This document shows, piece by piece, positions 38,818 to 47,705 of a DNA stretch of 64,000 nt. Numbering within the stretch: position 1 is the first letter of the stretch; every line of letters begins with the position of its first letter. The DNA is from Haemophilus parainfluenzae (lineage in GTDB: Bacteria; Pseudomonadota; Gammaproteobacteria; Enterobacterales; Pasteurellaceae), in NCBI RefSeq assembly GCF_900638025.1, contig NZ_LR134481.1, positions 1,922,001 to 1,986,000 of the forward strand, given 5' to 3'. A program made the position numbers and the translations under genes. The notes below the pieces were generated by a model, which worked only from the letters and a program-made list of their open reading frames with translations, was not told the origin of the DNA and did not search any database.

Positions 38818-39909
38818 TTATTTAGTACCGTTAACTGCGATTTCAACACGACGGTCTGGTGCTAAACAAGCGATAAGTGCTTTACGACCTTTAACCGCAT
38901 CACAAGTTGCACCTGTAACTGGGTTAGCTTTACCATAACCAGTTGCTGAGATGTCTTGTGCTGGAAGACCACGAGCTACTAAGTAGTTAGCAACAGAGTC
39001 TGCACGTTTTTGAGAAAGTTTCAAGTTAAATTGTTCAGAACCGATACGGTCAGTATAACCTGCAACAGCTACTTTAGCACTTTTAACTTGTGCGATTTCA
39101 CCGTAGATACCTTCTAATACAGCTTGTGCTTGAGGTTTTAAGTTAGCTTTACCGAATGCGAAAGTCACATCATTGTTTAAGCTGAAAGTTTTGCTTACCA
39201 CTTCAGGCGCAACAACTGGTGCAGCACCTTGACCGAAACGGTAAGATACGCCAGCGTTGATAGAACCGATCCATGGGTTGTAGTCAGCTGCTTGACCTTG
39301 AACACCTTCCTCATAGTTACGTAATTTACCTACGCGAGCTAACCATTGATATTCAAGACGTAATGCTAACTCTGGTAATGAAGGTAATGCATATTCAACA
39401 CCCGCAGCAAATAACGGAGAAACACGTAAGCTGTGCTCTTTGAAAGATTTAGCACCATTAGCTTCATATTCTTTATAGTCAGAACGAACTAATGCTGCAG
39501 CTGCACGACCATACACATCTAAACCGTCTAAAGCTGATACTAAACCACCAACGTTATAGCTACCTTTTAAACCTAAGTGAGCACCGTGGTTGGTGTGCTT
39601 GAATGAGGTTTCACCTGCATCACGGAATTTAACACGACCGAAATCATCGTAACCAACTTCTGCTGCTAAACCGAAGTTATCATGATTTAAAATTTGGTAA
39701 CCACCGAATACACCGTAAGTTAAAGTGTTACGAAGATAACCTTGACCAAAGTTTAATGCTTTGCCAGCTGAATTAGCTTTGATACCATCGTGGAAAGATG
39801 CTTGACCCGCTTTAGCACCTACATAGAAAGTATTTTCTTGAGGAGCTGCTTGAGCTACTGAGGCTGCTGCTAAACCAGCAACGACTAATGCGATTGCAGT
39901 TTTTTTCAT
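38818..39909 (-). CDS. ompA: Outer membrane protein OmpA (P5)
   Basis: Major outer-membrane porin-like protein that links the outer membrane to peptidoglycan; known as P5 in Haemophilus. Of 363 residues, a signal peptide (to AQAAPQ, about 21) precedes an eight-strand beta-barrel (about 22-210), a short Ala/Pro hinge, and an OmpA-like peptidoglycan-binding domain (about 240-360, with NLKLSQKRADSVANYL and the RRVEIAV end). Two cysteines near the C-terminus probably pair. It is a single gene with a long leader and its own terminator. Confidence 0.95.
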   Translation of the reverse strand: MKKTAIALVVAGLAAASVAQAAPQENTFYVGAKAGQASFHDGIKANSAGKALNFGQGYLRNTLTYGVFGGYQILNHDNFGLAAEVGYDDFGRVKFRDAGETSFKHTNHGAHLGLKGSYNVGGLVSALDGLDVYGRAAAALVRSDYKEYEANGAKSFKEHSLRVSPLFAAGVEYALPSLPELALRLEYQWLARVGKLRNYEEGVQGQAADYNPWIGSINAGVSYRFGQGAAPVVAPEVVSKTFSLNNDVTFAFGKANLKPQAQAVLEGIYGEIAQVKSAKVAVAGYTDRIGSEQFNLKLSQKRADSVANYLVARGLPAQDISATGYGKANPVTGATCDAVKGRKALIACLAPDRRVEIAVNGTK

Positions 39910-40311
39910 TTTGATGTCCTCTATTTAGTCATCGTTATTAATAACAAAAGTTTCCTTGTTTATTGTGAACTTTACGAAAAAGAAACACTCTAAACATTTG
40001 CTTAACTAGGGTTTTGAATTTGCCCTAACTTATCCTTTTGACAAATTCAATTCCTTTGCCATAGCCAAAGGAACGTTCAAAAGTAAGTCTATTATCCTAT
40101 AAAAACATTAAAGATCAAACTTTTTTTGCCTTTCTGGTTATTTTATGAACAGATAGTTAATAAAATGAACATCTATTCACAAAAAAACAGGATGATTCGT
40201 AACCCATTTCCAATTTTAACAAAAAACAGCTATTAAAATCGACTTTTTTTTGAGCTTCATATATCATCAAATTTACTTTCTTCTCTATTATATATGTAGG
40301 TGAGTAATTTT
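39910..40311. promoter_or_regulatory. Divergent ompA/ydiJ control region
   Basis: No gene is seen in these 402 bp. A dyad TTCCTTTG-N7-CAAAGGAA lies at 40051-40073, and a TAGGG...CCCTA repeat lies just to its left. The ompA leader therefore seems to be over 100 nt. Near ydiJ, an AT-rich stretch with TATTAT (about 40287) may be its -10 element. Confidence 0.4.
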
Positions 40312-43300
40312 ATGTTGCCCCGTCTTTCTAATGTACCTCAACTTAATAATGTGGTAAGTGATTATCTTAACGAACTTCAAAAACAGCATTTTGAAGGTGA
40401 TATTGCCTCAAATTATGCTGACCGCTTAAGTCTTGCGACAGATAACAGCGTCTATCAACGACTTCCACAGGCTATTTTGTTCCCTAAATCTGTTGCTGAT
40501 ATAGTACGCATCACCAAATTAGCCAATAAAGAGAAATACCTTCACTTAACCTTTACACCTCGGGGTGGCGGCACGGGCACAAATGGGCAATCTATTAATA
40601 ATAATATTATTGTGGATCTCTCTCGCCACATGACAGGCATTTTGGAGCTTAATATAGAAGAACGTTGGGTTCGCGTTCAAGCAGGTGTAGTAAAAGACCA
40701 ACTAAACCAATTTTTAAAACCTCACGGTTTATTCTTTGCGCCAGAACTCTCCACCAGTAATCGAGCAACCCTCGGTGGTATGATTAATACCGATGCTTCC
40801 GGTCAAGGTTCATTACAATACGGTAAAACCTCTGATCACGTTTTAGCATTACGTTCTGTTTTGATGAATGGTGAAATATTAGATACAAGTGCGGTCAAAT
40901 CCGACGATGTTTTAGAAAACTATCCACTAGCAGAAAATGGAAAAACACTACATCAAACGATTTTCCAACGTTGTAAAGAAAAGCGCGCCTCAATCATTCA
41001 AGATTTACCACAACTCAATCGCTTTCTCACTGGTTACGATCTTAAGAATGTCTTTAATAACGATGAAAGTGAATTTAATCTCACCCGAATTTTAACAGGA
41101 TCAGAAGGTTCACTTGCGTTTATCTGCGAAGCTAAACTCAATTTATTGCCGATTCCGAAATATCGTACCTTAATTAATGTGAAATACAGCTCATTTGATG
41201 CAGCACTTCGCAATGCGCCTTTTATGGTGAAAGCCAATGCCCTTTCAGTTGAAACTGTCGATTCCAAAGTGCTGAACCTTGCTAAGCAAGATATTATTTG
41301 GCATTCAGTGAAAGAACTTTTAACAGAAGAAGAACAAAATCCAATTCTTGGTTTAAACATTGTTGAATATGCGGGCAACAATCAAGCTAAAATAGACAGC
41401 CAAGTGACCGCACTTTGTCAGCAATTAGATGAAAAAATTGCACAAGGCAAAGATCATATTATCGGCTATCAACTTTGTTCTGACTTGCCTTCTATTGAAC
41501 GTATTTACGCCATGCGTAAAAAAGCGGTGGGGCTATTAGGTAATGCGAAAGGTGCTGCCAAACCGATTCCTTTTGTGGAAGATACCTGTGTGCCACCAGA
41601 ACATCTTGCGGATTACATTGCAGAATTTAGAGCCTTATTAGATAGTCATAATCTGCAATATGGGATGTTTGGCCATGTTGATGCTGGCGTATTGCACGTT
41701 CGCCCGGCTTTGGACTTATGCGATAAAGACCAAGTAAAACTCTTTAAACTAATTTCAGATGAAGTAGCTGAACTCACGGTGAAATACGGCGGTTTGCTAT
41801 GGGGGGAGCACGGTAAAGGTGTACGTTCTCATTATGGCGAGAAATTCTTTACACCTGAACTTTGGCAAGAATTACGTTATATAAAATTTTTATTTGACCC
41901 AAACAATCGTCTGAATCCAGGTAAAATCTGTACGCCACTTAATAGCGATGCGGAACTCTACTCCATTCTCTCGCCAATGCGTGCTGACAATGATCGCCAA
42001 ATCCCGATTCAGATGCGAGACGAATTCAAAGGCGCGATGAACTGTAACGGCAATGGACTTTGCTTTAACTTTGATGAGCACAGCATTATGTGTCCTTCCA
42101 TGAAAGTGAGTAAAAATCGCGTGTTCTCGCCAAAAGGGCGAGCCGCTATGGTACGTGAATGGTTGCGATTAATGGCCAATGAAAACGTATCGCCTGATCA
42201 ATTAGATTTTCATAAAACACAAGTCAAACTGACCGCACTTGTGGAACGTTTCCGCAATAGCGTACAGAAATGGCGTGGTGAATATGACTTCTCACATGAA
42301 GTGAAAGCGGCAATGGATACTTGTCTGGCTTGTAAAGCCTGTGCAAGCCAATGCCCGATTAAAATTGACGTACCAAGTTTCCGTGCGAAATTTTTCCATT
42401 TCTACCACAGTCGTTATTTGCGCCCAGCCAAAGATCATCTTGTGGCGAATTTAGAAGTTGCTGCACCTTATATGGCGAAACAACCGGCATTATTCAATTA
42501 CTTCACCAAGCTGAAAATCACACAAAGCTTGGTTGAAAAAATGCTTGGCATGACTGATTTGCCTCTCCTTTCAGAGCCAAACCTTCAACAACAATTAGTG
42601 GAAATTAGTTATCAAGGCAAAAAATTAGAAGAATTGGAAAGTCTCAGTGCCACAGAAAAAGCGAATATGCTATTTATTGTACAAGATCCCTATACCTCTT
42701 ATTACGATGCTAAAGTGGTGCGAGATTTCGTCGCTCTCACACAAAAATTAGAATTCTCACCAATCCTTCTGCCTTTTAAACCCAATGGCAAAGCCATGCA
42801 TATTAAAGGTTTTTTAGCTCGCTTTAGTAAAACCGCGAAAACACAAGCGGAATTTTTAAATCGCGTCGCTAAATTAAATGTGCCTTTGGTCGGCGTAGAT
42901 CCAGCTATTGTGCTTTCTTATCGTAATGAATATAAAGAAGCATTAGGTAATTCTCGCGGTGATTTCCATGTACTCACGGCACATGAATGGCTGACCAATC
43001 AATTAGACAGTAACACATTACAAAGTGCGGTGAAAAATATCGCGAAATCTGACCGCACTTTTGAGTGGCATTTATTCCCTCATTGCACAGAATCCACCTT
43101 TATGCCAAACAGCCCAAAAGAATGGCAGCATATTTTTGCGCAATTTGGACAAACCTTGAATGTTGAAAAAGTCGGCTGCTGTGGCATGGCGGGTGTATTT
43201 GGTCATGAGGTTCAAAATCAAACCATGTCAAAAGACATTTATGACGTATCATGGGGCAAAAAATTACAAGGTAAAGATCCTAATCATTGTCTCGCAACCG

Positions 43301-43389
43301 GCTATTCCTGCCGTAGCCAAGTGAAGCGATATGAAAAAGCCATCTTGAAACACCCAGTTCAAGCATTGCTTGAAGTATTGAATCACTAG
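40312..43389 (+). CDS. ydiJ: YdiJ-type FAD/4Fe-4S 2-hydroxyacid dehydrogenase
   Basis: A 1025-residue flavoprotein strongly like E. coli YdiJ, which is reported to oxidise D-2-hydroxy acids. The N-terminal part is a PCMH-type FAD domain (PRGGGTGTNGQ, STSNRATLGGMINTDASGQGS), followed by an FAD-oxidase C domain (HVDAGVLHVRP, LNPGKICTP). Next is a ferredoxin-like cluster (CLACKACASQCP) and a C-terminal CCG domain (VGCCGMAGVFGHE). I use ATG 40312 because AGGTGA lies 8 nt upstream; the GTG at 40300 overlaps that ribosome site. Four uptake signals lie inside the gene. Confidence 0.9.
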   Translation: MLPRLSNVPQLNNVVSDYLNELQKQHFEGDIASNYADRLSLATDNSVYQRLPQAILFPKSVADIVRITKLANKEKYLHLTFTPRGGGTGTNGQSINNNIIVDLSRHMTGILELNIEERWVRVQAGVVKDQLNQFLKPHGLFFAPELSTSNRATLGGMINTDASGQGSLQYGKTSDHVLALRSVLMNGEILDTSAVKSDDVLENYPLAENGKTLHQTIFQRCKEKRASIIQDLPQLNRFLTGYDLKNVFNNDESEFNLTRILTGSEGSLAFICEAKLNLLPIPKYRTLINVKYSSFDAALRNAPFMVKANALSVETVDSKVLNLAKQDIIWHSVKELLTEEEQNPILGLNIVEYAGNNQAKIDSQVTALCQQLDEKIAQGKDHIIGYQLCSDLPSIERIYAMRKKAVGLLGNAKGAAKPIPFVEDTCVPPEHLADYIAEFRALLDSHNLQYGMFGHVDAGVLHVRPALDLCDKDQVKLFKLISDEVAELTVKYGGLLWGEHGKGVRSHYGEKFFTPELWQELRYIKFLFDPNNRLNPGKICTPLNSDAELYSILSPMRADNDRQIPIQMRDEFKGAMNCNGNGLCFNFDEHSIMCPSMKVSKNRVFSPKGRAAMVREWLRLMANENVSPDQLDFHKTQVKLTALVERFRNSVQKWRGEYDFSHEVKAAMDTCLACKACASQCPIKIDVPSFRAKFFHFYHSRYLRPAKDHLVANLEVAAPYMAKQPALFNYFTKLKITQSLVEKMLGMTDLPLLSEPNLQQQLVEISYQGKKLEELESLSATEKANMLFIVQDPYTSYYDAKVVRDFVALTQKLEFSPILLPFKPNGKAMHIKGFLARFSKTAKTQAEFLNRVAKLNVPLVGVDPAIVLSYRNEYKEALGNSRGDFHVLTAHEWLTNQLDSNTLQSAVKNIAKSDRTFEWHLFPHCTESTFMPNSPKEWQHIFAQFGQTLNVEKVGCCGMAGVFGHEVQNQTMSKDIYDVSWGKKLQGKDPNHCLATGYSCRSQVKRYEKAILKHPVQALLEVLNH

Positions 43390-43422
43390 AATATATTTTC
43401 CACCTACAACATCGTAGAAAAT

Positions 43423-43458
43423 AAAAAGCGGCCAGATTTTAAATCTGACCGCTTTTTT
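43423..43458 (+). terminator. Terminator of ydiJ
   Basis: A 16-17-bp stem (AAAAAGCGG-CCAGATTT against AAATCTGACCGCTTTTT) with one mismatch and a 2-nt loop, ending in a T-run. Confidence 0.8.
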
Positions 43459-43534
43459 ACTGCATTTTAAAAATAGAATTAGAGATGCAGATGAGCAAAA
43501 TAAGATAAAGGTGCATTTTCCCTTTCACTGTTCC

Positions 43535-45001
43535 TTATTGATTGAGGTAAAACTCAGTATATACCGGTTCAATAAAGTTAAATTCTGTTTCATTATTAAT
43601 TTTTGACAGTGTTGTCAGCTTCATCGATTTTCTAAATCCTTCTAGAGGTATATTTCTAATTGAATTAGGTAAATTCAAGGCCATACCAATCTCAAAAAGA
43701 TAATCTAGACGTTCAGAATCAGATATATATCCCGCCTGCTCTTCAGTCAATGTATTACGCTTAACAATTGAAACCCTCTTCACTTGCCATACTTTGTTAA
43801 TTATTTTATTACCTTGTTCATCTTGCTCAGCTAATCCTAAAAAAGCGATTTCATTAACAATGTGTTGCAAGCCTTTATATTTCATCTCAAAAGTGTCTTG
43901 TGGTAAATGGTAGTATTTTGCTGTGCCATTTTTAAAACGCTCAAAGTATTCTATTGAACGTACATTTTCGCCCTCTTGTGCATGACCAAGAGAAACTAAC
44001 ATCGTTAAGTCGGTATAAAGTTGTTGCTTCATTCCTGTATAAGGAATTCGGCTTTGTTCTTGCACAAATAAATGCTCTTCCTTAATAAGTGGTGAAGAAA
44101 GTAAATAATTTCCTAACTGCGCATTAAAAAAATCCCGTAACCAAATTGCACCTTGATTTTGTTGGCTAGGCAACAATGCAAATGCGCCAATACCGACTTC
44201 ATCAATTCCGGCTTGATACGGATTCTTCATATTAACTTGATCAAAAAAACCTGGATACAGGGCGTAAGCTCCAAACACAGGACGGCTTTTACCTTCATGT
44301 TTAGCCCAAACTAATGCGTCACGATAACGATGCATTTGATTTATTGCTTCATCTGGTACTAAATCATCTTCACCATCATCGGAATTTAAACGGTATTTTG
44401 CATCAAATAACCAAATAAAACGTTGTTTATTTGGGAAAAGTACTTCTAATAAAATATCTGGCTTTTGCGTATTCAAATAGGACTTAATTTCTGTTTTTTG
44501 ATGAAAAATTGGCTCATGTGCAAGTTTAATTTTCAAACCATCAGGTCTCTCAAAATGAAATGCACCATACATTCCATCTTTCATCATCAAATCAAGTTGA
44601 TCAGAAAACATTAATTTTGCTTTCTGAGAACTGACTTCTTCAAAACCAAGTTCTTCAATTAACAATCGGCGAATAACTAAAAAGCACCACACTTCATAAA
44701 GTTCCGAAAGTGATTTTTGTGAAATTAGGCTCTGATGCGAAAGGACCTTTAAATAAAAACGTAACTCTTGCCAAACATGAAAAATCGTGGAATAACCTGG
44801 TTTCTGTTGCAGTACTAGAGAAATTTTTTCCAATCCTTTGAAAGTCCCAATATCATTAAAAAAAGATAGAGCTTGGAATTGTTTTAATGGTTTTTGCCAA
44901 TTATTCAGCGTATCAAAAAATGCTTGGGAAAGTTGATTTTTGCTTGATTTAGCTAATGTTTGATTGATCTGAGTAAGCTTGTTATCTGTTTCGATAATCA
45001 T
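43535..45001 (-). CDS. PD-(D/E)XK nuclease half of a split McrC-like restriction subunit
   Basis: A 488-residue C-terminal part of a DUF2357/PDDEXK_7 (DUF524)-type nuclease. The active-site elements are seen: Asp182 (KPDILLEVL), then Asp200 and Lys202 (FDAKYRL); the family motif LSELYEVWCFL is at 99-108. The frame stays open upstream past the ATG to 45085 and encodes SVDTSENRFIKQ, a conserved block of the intact family. No ribosome site precedes the ATG. Deleting one A from the run at 45062-45068 fuses it to the upstream gene, giving 762 residues. It is the final gene of the methyltransferase/McrB-like operon. Confidence 0.75.
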   Translation of the reverse strand: MIIETDNKLTQINQTLAKSSKNQLSQAFFDTLNNWQKPLKQFQALSFFNDIGTFKGLEKISLVLQQKPGYSTIFHVWQELRFYLKVLSHQSLISQKSLSELYEVWCFLVIRRLLIEELGFEEVSSQKAKLMFSDQLDLMMKDGMYGAFHFERPDGLKIKLAHEPIFHQKTEIKSYLNTQKPDILLEVLFPNKQRFIWLFDAKYRLNSDDGEDDLVPDEAINQMHRYRDALVWAKHEGKSRPVFGAYALYPGFFDQVNMKNPYQAGIDEVGIGAFALLPSQQNQGAIWLRDFFNAQLGNYLLSSPLIKEEHLFVQEQSRIPYTGMKQQLYTDLTMLVSLGHAQEGENVRSIEYFERFKNGTAKYYHLPQDTFEMKYKGLQHIVNEIAFLGLAEQDEQGNKIINKVWQVKRVSIVKRNTLTEEQAGYISDSERLDYLFEIGMALNLPNSIRNIPLEGFRKSMKLTTLSKINNETEFNFIEPVYTEFYLNQ

Positions 45002-45050
45002 TTGTTTAATAAAGCGATTCTCTGACGTATCAACACTTAATTTCTTCTTT

Positions 45051-45824
45051 TCAACAGCGTATTTTTTTATGATGTAACCCGTTTGCTAAATCATTTTTAA
45101 TTCGATGGGTTTGCTTTGCAGACAACTTACCTTTTAAACGTTCCGCTTTTTGATGTAAAGAATAGATCTGTAAACGGTTATGTGGTGAATTTTTAATAAT
45201 TTTTAAAGCTTGACTGAATTGTTGTTGTAATTGCTGAAAATGTGCAAGCCAAAATAGCGGGAAATACCCTTTCTCATTTGTTTTTCGAATGCCCTGCTCT
45301 GTTTTGGCCGTAAGATTAAATCGCCAAAGAGGAAAGGCGTCATCAATAGCTTCATTAATAGGTTCAATATCTTGCTGAAGATCAATCTTTGTTGGTAGCA
45401 CCATAAAAGAAAGCATGATGGAATAAGCTTTTCCTACTTTATCTTCATAATAAATAGGTAAACTTAATTGCCCAATATCATTCCTTGTATTAATTACTCC
45501 AACAAGCATATTAGCAACTTGAGAAAAGCGAAAAGCATCATTAATTAGCACGAGTTTATGACGCAATTCCGCATAATGAACAGGATCACGAAATAGAATT
45601 TCAAAATGGTATTGAGTATTTTCAAAAAAGAGCGGTTGAATTTCATAAGATTTTTGCAAATCACCTGAAATTTCAAATTTTTCAGTTTGATAATGGATAG
45701 AAGCACTTTCTGCCCTGCGTTTTTTTAAGGTTTGTTGATAGCGCGTAGTATTCTTTTCACTATCTTTAACATAAATAGAAAGCTCAAATGCTTCATCTAT
45801 TTGTTGATTAAAAATACAATCCAT
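45051..45824 (-). CDS. DUF2357-like N-terminal half of the split restriction subunit
   Basis: A 257-residue protein that I read as the N-terminal, DUF2357-type region of the nuclease encoded just downstream. It contains the LPIYYEDKVGKAYSIMLSF and FPLWRFNLTAKTE stretches and a basic C-terminal helix. It has a good ribosome site (AAGGGAA) and starts 5 nt after the McrB-like gene. The frame ends three codons past a run of seven A; with six A the frame would continue into SVDTSENRF. The DUF2357 name is from memory of the family and was not searched. Confidence 0.65.
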   Translation of the reverse strand: MDCIFNQQIDEAFELSIYVKDSEKNTTRYQQTLKKRRAESASIHYQTEKFEISGDLQKSYEIQPLFFENTQYHFEILFRDPVHYAELRHKLVLINDAFRFSQVANMLVGVINTRNDIGQLSLPIYYEDKVGKAYSIMLSFMVLPTKIDLQQDIEPINEAIDDAFPLWRFNLTAKTEQGIRKTNEKGYFPLFWLAHFQQLQQQFSQALKIIKNSPHNRLQIYSLHQKAERLKGKLSAKQTHRIKNDLANGLHHKKIRC

Positions 45825-45829
45825 TTCCC

Positions 45830-47704
45830 TTATTTCCAGAAATGTGTAAACCCAAACTTCTCTAATTTAGTTTGCATCCAACGAATCTTCGCCTTACTCC
45901 GACATTCTATATTAATAACATCTCCTTCATTTGTTTCTCGGAATAAATCAATACGTTTTTTGCCTTCCCAAATAGCTGATAACTGTTCCTTCATTATCGC
46001 TTCTAAGTTAGTTAATAATGATTTTTCACCATCAAAATCTAATTTTTCTGAGTCACCTTCTATACGAGGCAATACCTTCATCATTAAGAAATCATCCCAA
46101 ACAGATTGTAACTCAATCTCATTTTTTGGATTGATACATTTCACAGAAAGTAGTAATTCATTTAATGCACGATAAGATAATTCAAAAGGTGAATTCTTTA
46201 AAACACTATTTACTTCTGATAGAAATTCACTGCTTTCTTTAACAAAAGATGAAGCAAAATTAAGAGATAAGCTCGCATCGGAATAAATAGGATAGGTAAA
46301 TGTCTTATTTTGGGCGTTAGGCGAGAAATAAGCATTAAAGTCATTTGGATAAAACTCATTAAAGTCGAAGCTTAATGCACGATCTAAAACTTTCCGAGAG
46401 AATCCGTGAGTAGTTTCATCCATATTTACTGTGCCTGCCACAATAAGATTAAATGGAATTGAAATTCCATTTTCTTTAAAATGCTCCCACAATATATCTC
46501 CTTCATCTAATCCCAAATCAGTTGGTTGAATATTTTCAAACACACTTGATTTTAATAAAGGATCGCATTGATATACTTCTCCATTCCATTGACGAGTTTC
46601 TAGTATGGAAAGATAATCCGCAAAATATTGCTCCACTGGCGCCAAGTTCATTTCATCTAAACAAAGCCAATAAGGTTGAATCCTAGTTAATTGCTCAGCC
46701 GTTACTTTACCAGCTACGAGATTAAAACCACTTTCTACAATATGTTTCCAAGCTTGCACAATAAAACGCAACACATCTGTGGTAATGTATTTGGGTTTAC
46801 TCCCTAGATGAGAAATATAACCTAATAAATCGGAAGGCTCATGCCAATCAGGGCGAACAGACACAAGGCAATAATTATCTTTGGCTTGATTATCGGCATT
46901 GGCTAATTTCGCTTGCTCTCGCACAAAGCGAGTCTTGCCCGTACCAGAAATGCCAGCTAGGATTAAGAAGGTTTTGGGAAGTTGAGTAAGTTTTGAATCA
47001 CTATAATTATTTGAAATAAGGTTCTTTGGCTTTTCTTGGCGAACAAAACTTGTAAATGTAAATTTTTCAATGAAATCAAAAGGTGTGATTAAAATCACTT
47101 TTTTTATTTCTGAAGCAGCATAAAGTGTTTGACCAAATGGAGCAGCACTTAAATCACTGGCTTTTTTCTTAATAAACTTACCATCTGATTTCAAAGTAAG
47201 ATCTTGATTGTTTCCATCATAGTGTTTAATTATGTCCGAAACATCAATAGCTTTATCATTAACAAAATCATTACCTGAATTTTCTTGAAGCTCAAATAAC
47301 TCATTAAAAATCACTGGTGTAATTTTATTTTTAAACCATTCAACAGCTTCATTCGTATGAGAAAATGATTTTCTCCAAAATAAAACATTAACAACATGCT
47401 TTGCAGATATCTTATTATTGTTTAAAAAAGTTAATTTAACTTCATTTAGCCAATTTTCAGAAATAAAGCCATACCAAACTAACGGCTCTGCCGTATTTTT
47501 CGTAATTGAAGGCAACAAATAAAATGCTTCATCTACAACATGAGCAAATTCTCTCATATCTGACAAAAGATAACGCCCCTGTTCTTTCCGCTCTTGAACA
47601 CAAAATAAAAAAACAATTAAACCAATAAGCGTATCTGTTTTTTTAGTCCGCTGGTTTAAATACTCTCTTGAATTAAATAGCGTTTCTTTTGAGATATAAG
47701 ACAT
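45830..47704 (-). CDS. McrB-like AAA+ GTPase restriction subunit
   Basis: A 624-residue motor protein expected to drive DNA translocation for the partner nuclease. The N-terminal 230 residues should hold the recognition or assembly domain. The AAA+ domain has Walker A GISGTGKT (251-258), Walker B LCLDEMNLAP (347-356), and VNMDETTHGFSRKVLDRA (426-443), the McrB-type sensor and arginine-finger region. It starts 1 nt after the methyltransferase, so the two are co-translated. BsuMI and LlaJI restriction systems combine such a subunit with a DUF2357-type nuclease. Target sequence unknown. Confidence 0.82.
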   Translation of the reverse strand: MSYISKETLFNSREYLNQRTKKTDTLIGLIVFLFCVQERKEQGRYLLSDMREFAHVVDEAFYLLPSITKNTAEPLVWYGFISENWLNEVKLTFLNNNKISAKHVVNVLFWRKSFSHTNEAVEWFKNKITPVIFNELFELQENSGNDFVNDKAIDVSDIIKHYDGNNQDLTLKSDGKFIKKKASDLSAAPFGQTLYAASEIKKVILITPFDFIEKFTFTSFVRQEKPKNLISNNYSDSKLTQLPKTFLILAGISGTGKTRFVREQAKLANADNQAKDNYCLVSVRPDWHEPSDLLGYISHLGSKPKYITTDVLRFIVQAWKHIVESGFNLVAGKVTAEQLTRIQPYWLCLDEMNLAPVEQYFADYLSILETRQWNGEVYQCDPLLKSSVFENIQPTDLGLDEGDILWEHFKENGISIPFNLIVAGTVNMDETTHGFSRKVLDRALSFDFNEFYPNDFNAYFSPNAQNKTFTYPIYSDASLSLNFASSFVKESSEFLSEVNSVLKNSPFELSYRALNELLLSVKCINPKNEIELQSVWDDFLMMKVLPRIEGDSEKLDFDGEKSLLTNLEAIMKEQLSAIWEGKKRIDLFRETNEGDVINIECRSKAKIRWMQTKLEKFGFTHFWK

Positions 47705-47705
47705 T

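Noticed and set aside
40300..40311. GTG at 40300 as the ydiJ start
   Set aside because: The GTG lies inside the AGGTGA ribosome site of the ATG at 40312, and the ATG start gives an N-terminus like that of E. coli YdiJ.
45062..45068. Programmed -1 ribosomal frameshifting on the seven-A run of the nuclease gene
   Set aside because: The downstream frame is +1 relative to the upstream one, so a -1 slip does not join them. Only +1 shifting or slippage that loses one A would.
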